Assembly (NCBI GenBank): GCA_019454665.1
Contig: JACFNW010000141.1
Location: forward strand, 1-6,284
Length of the DNA: 6,284 bases
Source of the DNA: Fimbriimonadaceae bacterium
GTDB lineage: Bacteria; Armatimonadota; Fimbriimonadia; Fimbriimonadales; Fimbriimonadaceae
Reading direction: 5' to 3'
Part shown: one piece after another, positions 5,225-6,284 of the stretch
Layout: each line of letters begins with the position of its first letter
Numbering within the stretch: the stretch's first letter is position 1
Made by a program: the position numbers and the translations under genes
Notes under the pieces: model-generated
The model's database searches: none
Told to the model about the DNA's origin: nothing
The model's input: only the letters and a program-made list of their open reading frames with translations

Positions 5225-5268
5225 CGCCGGAACTGCGCGGCGGGCCGGCGAAGGACCTTCGGGCGCCC
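5225..5268 (+). repeat. GC-rich hairpin-forming inverted repeats in the gap before the gamma-glutamyltransferase gene
   Basis: The 167-base gap (5205-5371) holds nested inverted repeats. CGCCGG (5225-5230) pairs with CCGGCG (5245-5250). Alternatively GGGC (5242-5245) pairs with GCCC (5265-5268), enclosing CGAAG (5249-5253) and CTTCG (5257-5261) with a 3-base loop. No T-run follows, so it is not a classical rho-independent terminator; it could be a stabilising hairpin or simply a product of high GC. I see no clear promoter in the rest of the gap. TTGACT at 5322-5327 has no matching -10. Confidence 0.35.
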
Positions 5269-5371
5269 AGGTCGAGGGCCCGCTCGATACCATGACTCCT
5301 CGCTCCAACTCGCCTCCGCCATTGACTCGCCGGACCAAGCCGCGAACTGAACCCGTGTGCCAGACTCGGGC

Positions 5372-6284
5372 ATGGACACCGCCTTTCCCTACCCGTCGCG
5401 CCGCATGCCCGTTCTCGCGCGCAACGTGGTGGCGACCAGCCAGCCGCTGGCCGCTCAAGCGGGGTTGGCGGCGATGCGCGACGGGGGCAACGCCGTGGAC
5501 GCCGCCCTCGCCACGGCCATCGCCCTCACCGTCGTCGAACCCACCAGCAACGGCATCGGGAGCGACGCGTTCGCCCTGATTTGGGATGGTTCCTTGCTTC
5601 ACGGCTTCAACGGATCGGGAAGAGCGCCCGCCGCCTGGACGCCCGACCGGTTCCGCGCGCTGGAATCCATGCCGACGATGGGCTGGGAGTCGGTGACCGT
5701 GCCGGGCGCGGTGGACACGTGGGTCCGCCTCTCCGAGCGGTTCGGCAAACTGCCGTTCGAGCGGTTGTTCCGGGACGCCATCCGCTACGCCGAAGACGGC
5801 TTCCTCGTGTCGCCGATCACGGCGGCGGCGTGGGCGAAAGGGGTCGAGCGGCTGAAGGGCCGATGCGATTTCCGCCACGCGTTCGCCCTCGACGACCATC
5901 GCGGACCCGACCCGGGCGAGTTGTTCCGGCACCCCGAGCAGGCCGACACACTGCACGCGATCGCCGAGAGCAAGGGCCAGGCGTTTTACCAAGGCGACCT
6001 GGCGCACAAGATGCTGCTTCACTCGGATTCCGAGGGAGGGGCGATGACCGCCGACGACCTGGCCTCCCACGCGGGCGAGTGGGTTGAACCGCTTTCTTGC
6101 AGCTTTGAATCCTCAGACCTCTACGAATTACCGCCAAACGGACAGGGGATCGTAGCGCTGATCGCGTTGGGCATCCTGCGCTTCACCGATCTCGCGTCGC
6201 ATCGAGTGGATTCGCCGGAGGCCATCCATCTGCAAGTCGAGGCGATCAAGCTGGCGTTCGAGGTCGCGTTCCGCGAGGTCGCCG
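5372..6284 (+). CDS. Gamma-glutamyltransferase-family protein, N-terminal part (3' end outside window)
   Basis: The frame is open from ATG 5372 to the right edge: 304 codons plus one base. These Ntn-hydrolase-fold proteins are made as precursors that cleave themselves before a catalytic Thr, which would lie beyond the window. They transfer or hydrolyse gamma-glutamyl groups (glutathione and related compounds). Diagnostic N-terminal motifs are VVATSQPLAAQAGL (19-32), DGGNAVDAALATAIAL (37-52), VVEPTSNGIGSDAFALIWDG (54-73) and the NGSGRAP segment (80-86), whose Arg84 lies where the family's substrate-carboxylate-binding arginine is expected. VTVPGAVDTW (about 104-113) and ELPPNGQG near 250 are also typical. 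The N-terminus has no signal peptide, unlike periplasmic GGT, which suggests a cytoplasmic YwrD-like member. MPVLARN at residue 12 is an alternative start. No good ribosome site precedes 5372. The exact substrate is not deducible. Confidence 0.93.
   Translation, partial: MDTAFPYPSRRMPVLARNVVATSQPLAAQAGLAAMRDGGNAVDAALATAIALTVVEPTSNGIGSDAFALIWDGSLLHGFNGSGRAPAAWTPDRFRALESMPTMGWESVTVPGAVDTWVRLSERFGKLPFERLFRDAIRYAEDGFLVSPITAAAWAKGVERLKGRCDFRHAFALDDHRGPDPGELFRHPEQADTLHAIAESKGQAFYQGDLAHKMLLHSDSEGGAMTADDLASHAGEWVEPLSCSFESSDLYELPPNGQGIVALIALGILRFTDLASHRVDSPEAIHLQVEAIKLAFEVAFREVA

Noticed and set aside
5322..5350. TTGACT as a -35 for the gamma-glutamyltransferase gene
   Set aside because: The hexamer 17 bases downstream (AACTGA) does not resemble a -10.
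5186..6070. 294-codon open frame on the minus strand opposite the gamma-glutamyltransferase gene
   Set aside because: No motif, composition of a shadow frame; the plus-strand frame starting at 5372 has clear family signatures.
1..6284. CRISPR array, tRNA, rRNA, insertion-sequence ends or phage attachment site
   Set aside because: I saw no direct-repeat array, cloverleaf, transposase motif or paired direct repeats flanking the toxin-antitoxin block by eye; a proper search could still find weak ones.

Overview
The window is high-GC DNA, densely packed with short, coding-tight genes, from what looks like a free-living Gram-negative-type bacterium. A beta-barrel-like protein fragment at the left edge implies an outer membrane. 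The phylum cannot be fixed from the sequence. Gene content and style would suit an environmental lineage such as Armatimonadota/Fimbriimonadia, but that is a guess. I see no rRNA, tRNA, CRISPR array, insertion sequence or phage gene.

Left block (1-2755, + strand): the 3' end of a probable outer-membrane beta-barrel gene is followed after 2 bases by trpA (tryptophan synthase alpha). An ATGA overlap then leads into a PLP fold-type II enzyme of the threonine synthase family, and 3 bases later into a 70-aa protein of unknown function. Overlapping the end of the small gene is a 24-aa reading frame that looks like the decapitated start of a nucleotidyltransferase-type partner. The block reads as one transcriptional unit with amino-acid biosynthesis at its core. 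trpB is not next to trpA.

Middle block (2769-3854, - strand): a complete 4-hydroxyphenylpyruvate dioxygenase (HPPD), the tyrosine-catabolism enzyme that makes homogentisate. It is convergent with the left block and has its own consensus -10 element, which also settles its start codon.

Right block (3984-6284, + strand): a type II toxin-antitoxin operon (Phd/YefM antitoxin plus VapC-type PIN toxin) sits behind a perfect 9-bp inverted repeat. The repeat contains the -10 box and abuts the antitoxin ATG, a compact autoregulatory arrangement that predicts a leaderless mRNA. The toxin most likely starts at a TTG overlapping the antitoxin stop. Its own stop overlaps the start of a two-domain ABM-like (dimeric alpha/beta barrel) protein. 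After a 167-base gap containing a GC-rich hairpin, a gamma-glutamyltransferase-family gene begins and runs off the right edge.

The most noteworthy points are the operator/-10/start fusion at the toxin-antitoxin operon, the possible leaderless pattern at two genes, the threonine-synthase-like enzyme that has lost its N-terminal cysteine pattern and is coupled to trpA, and the probable relic of a second two-gene module after it. I did not find a convincing wholly new system.
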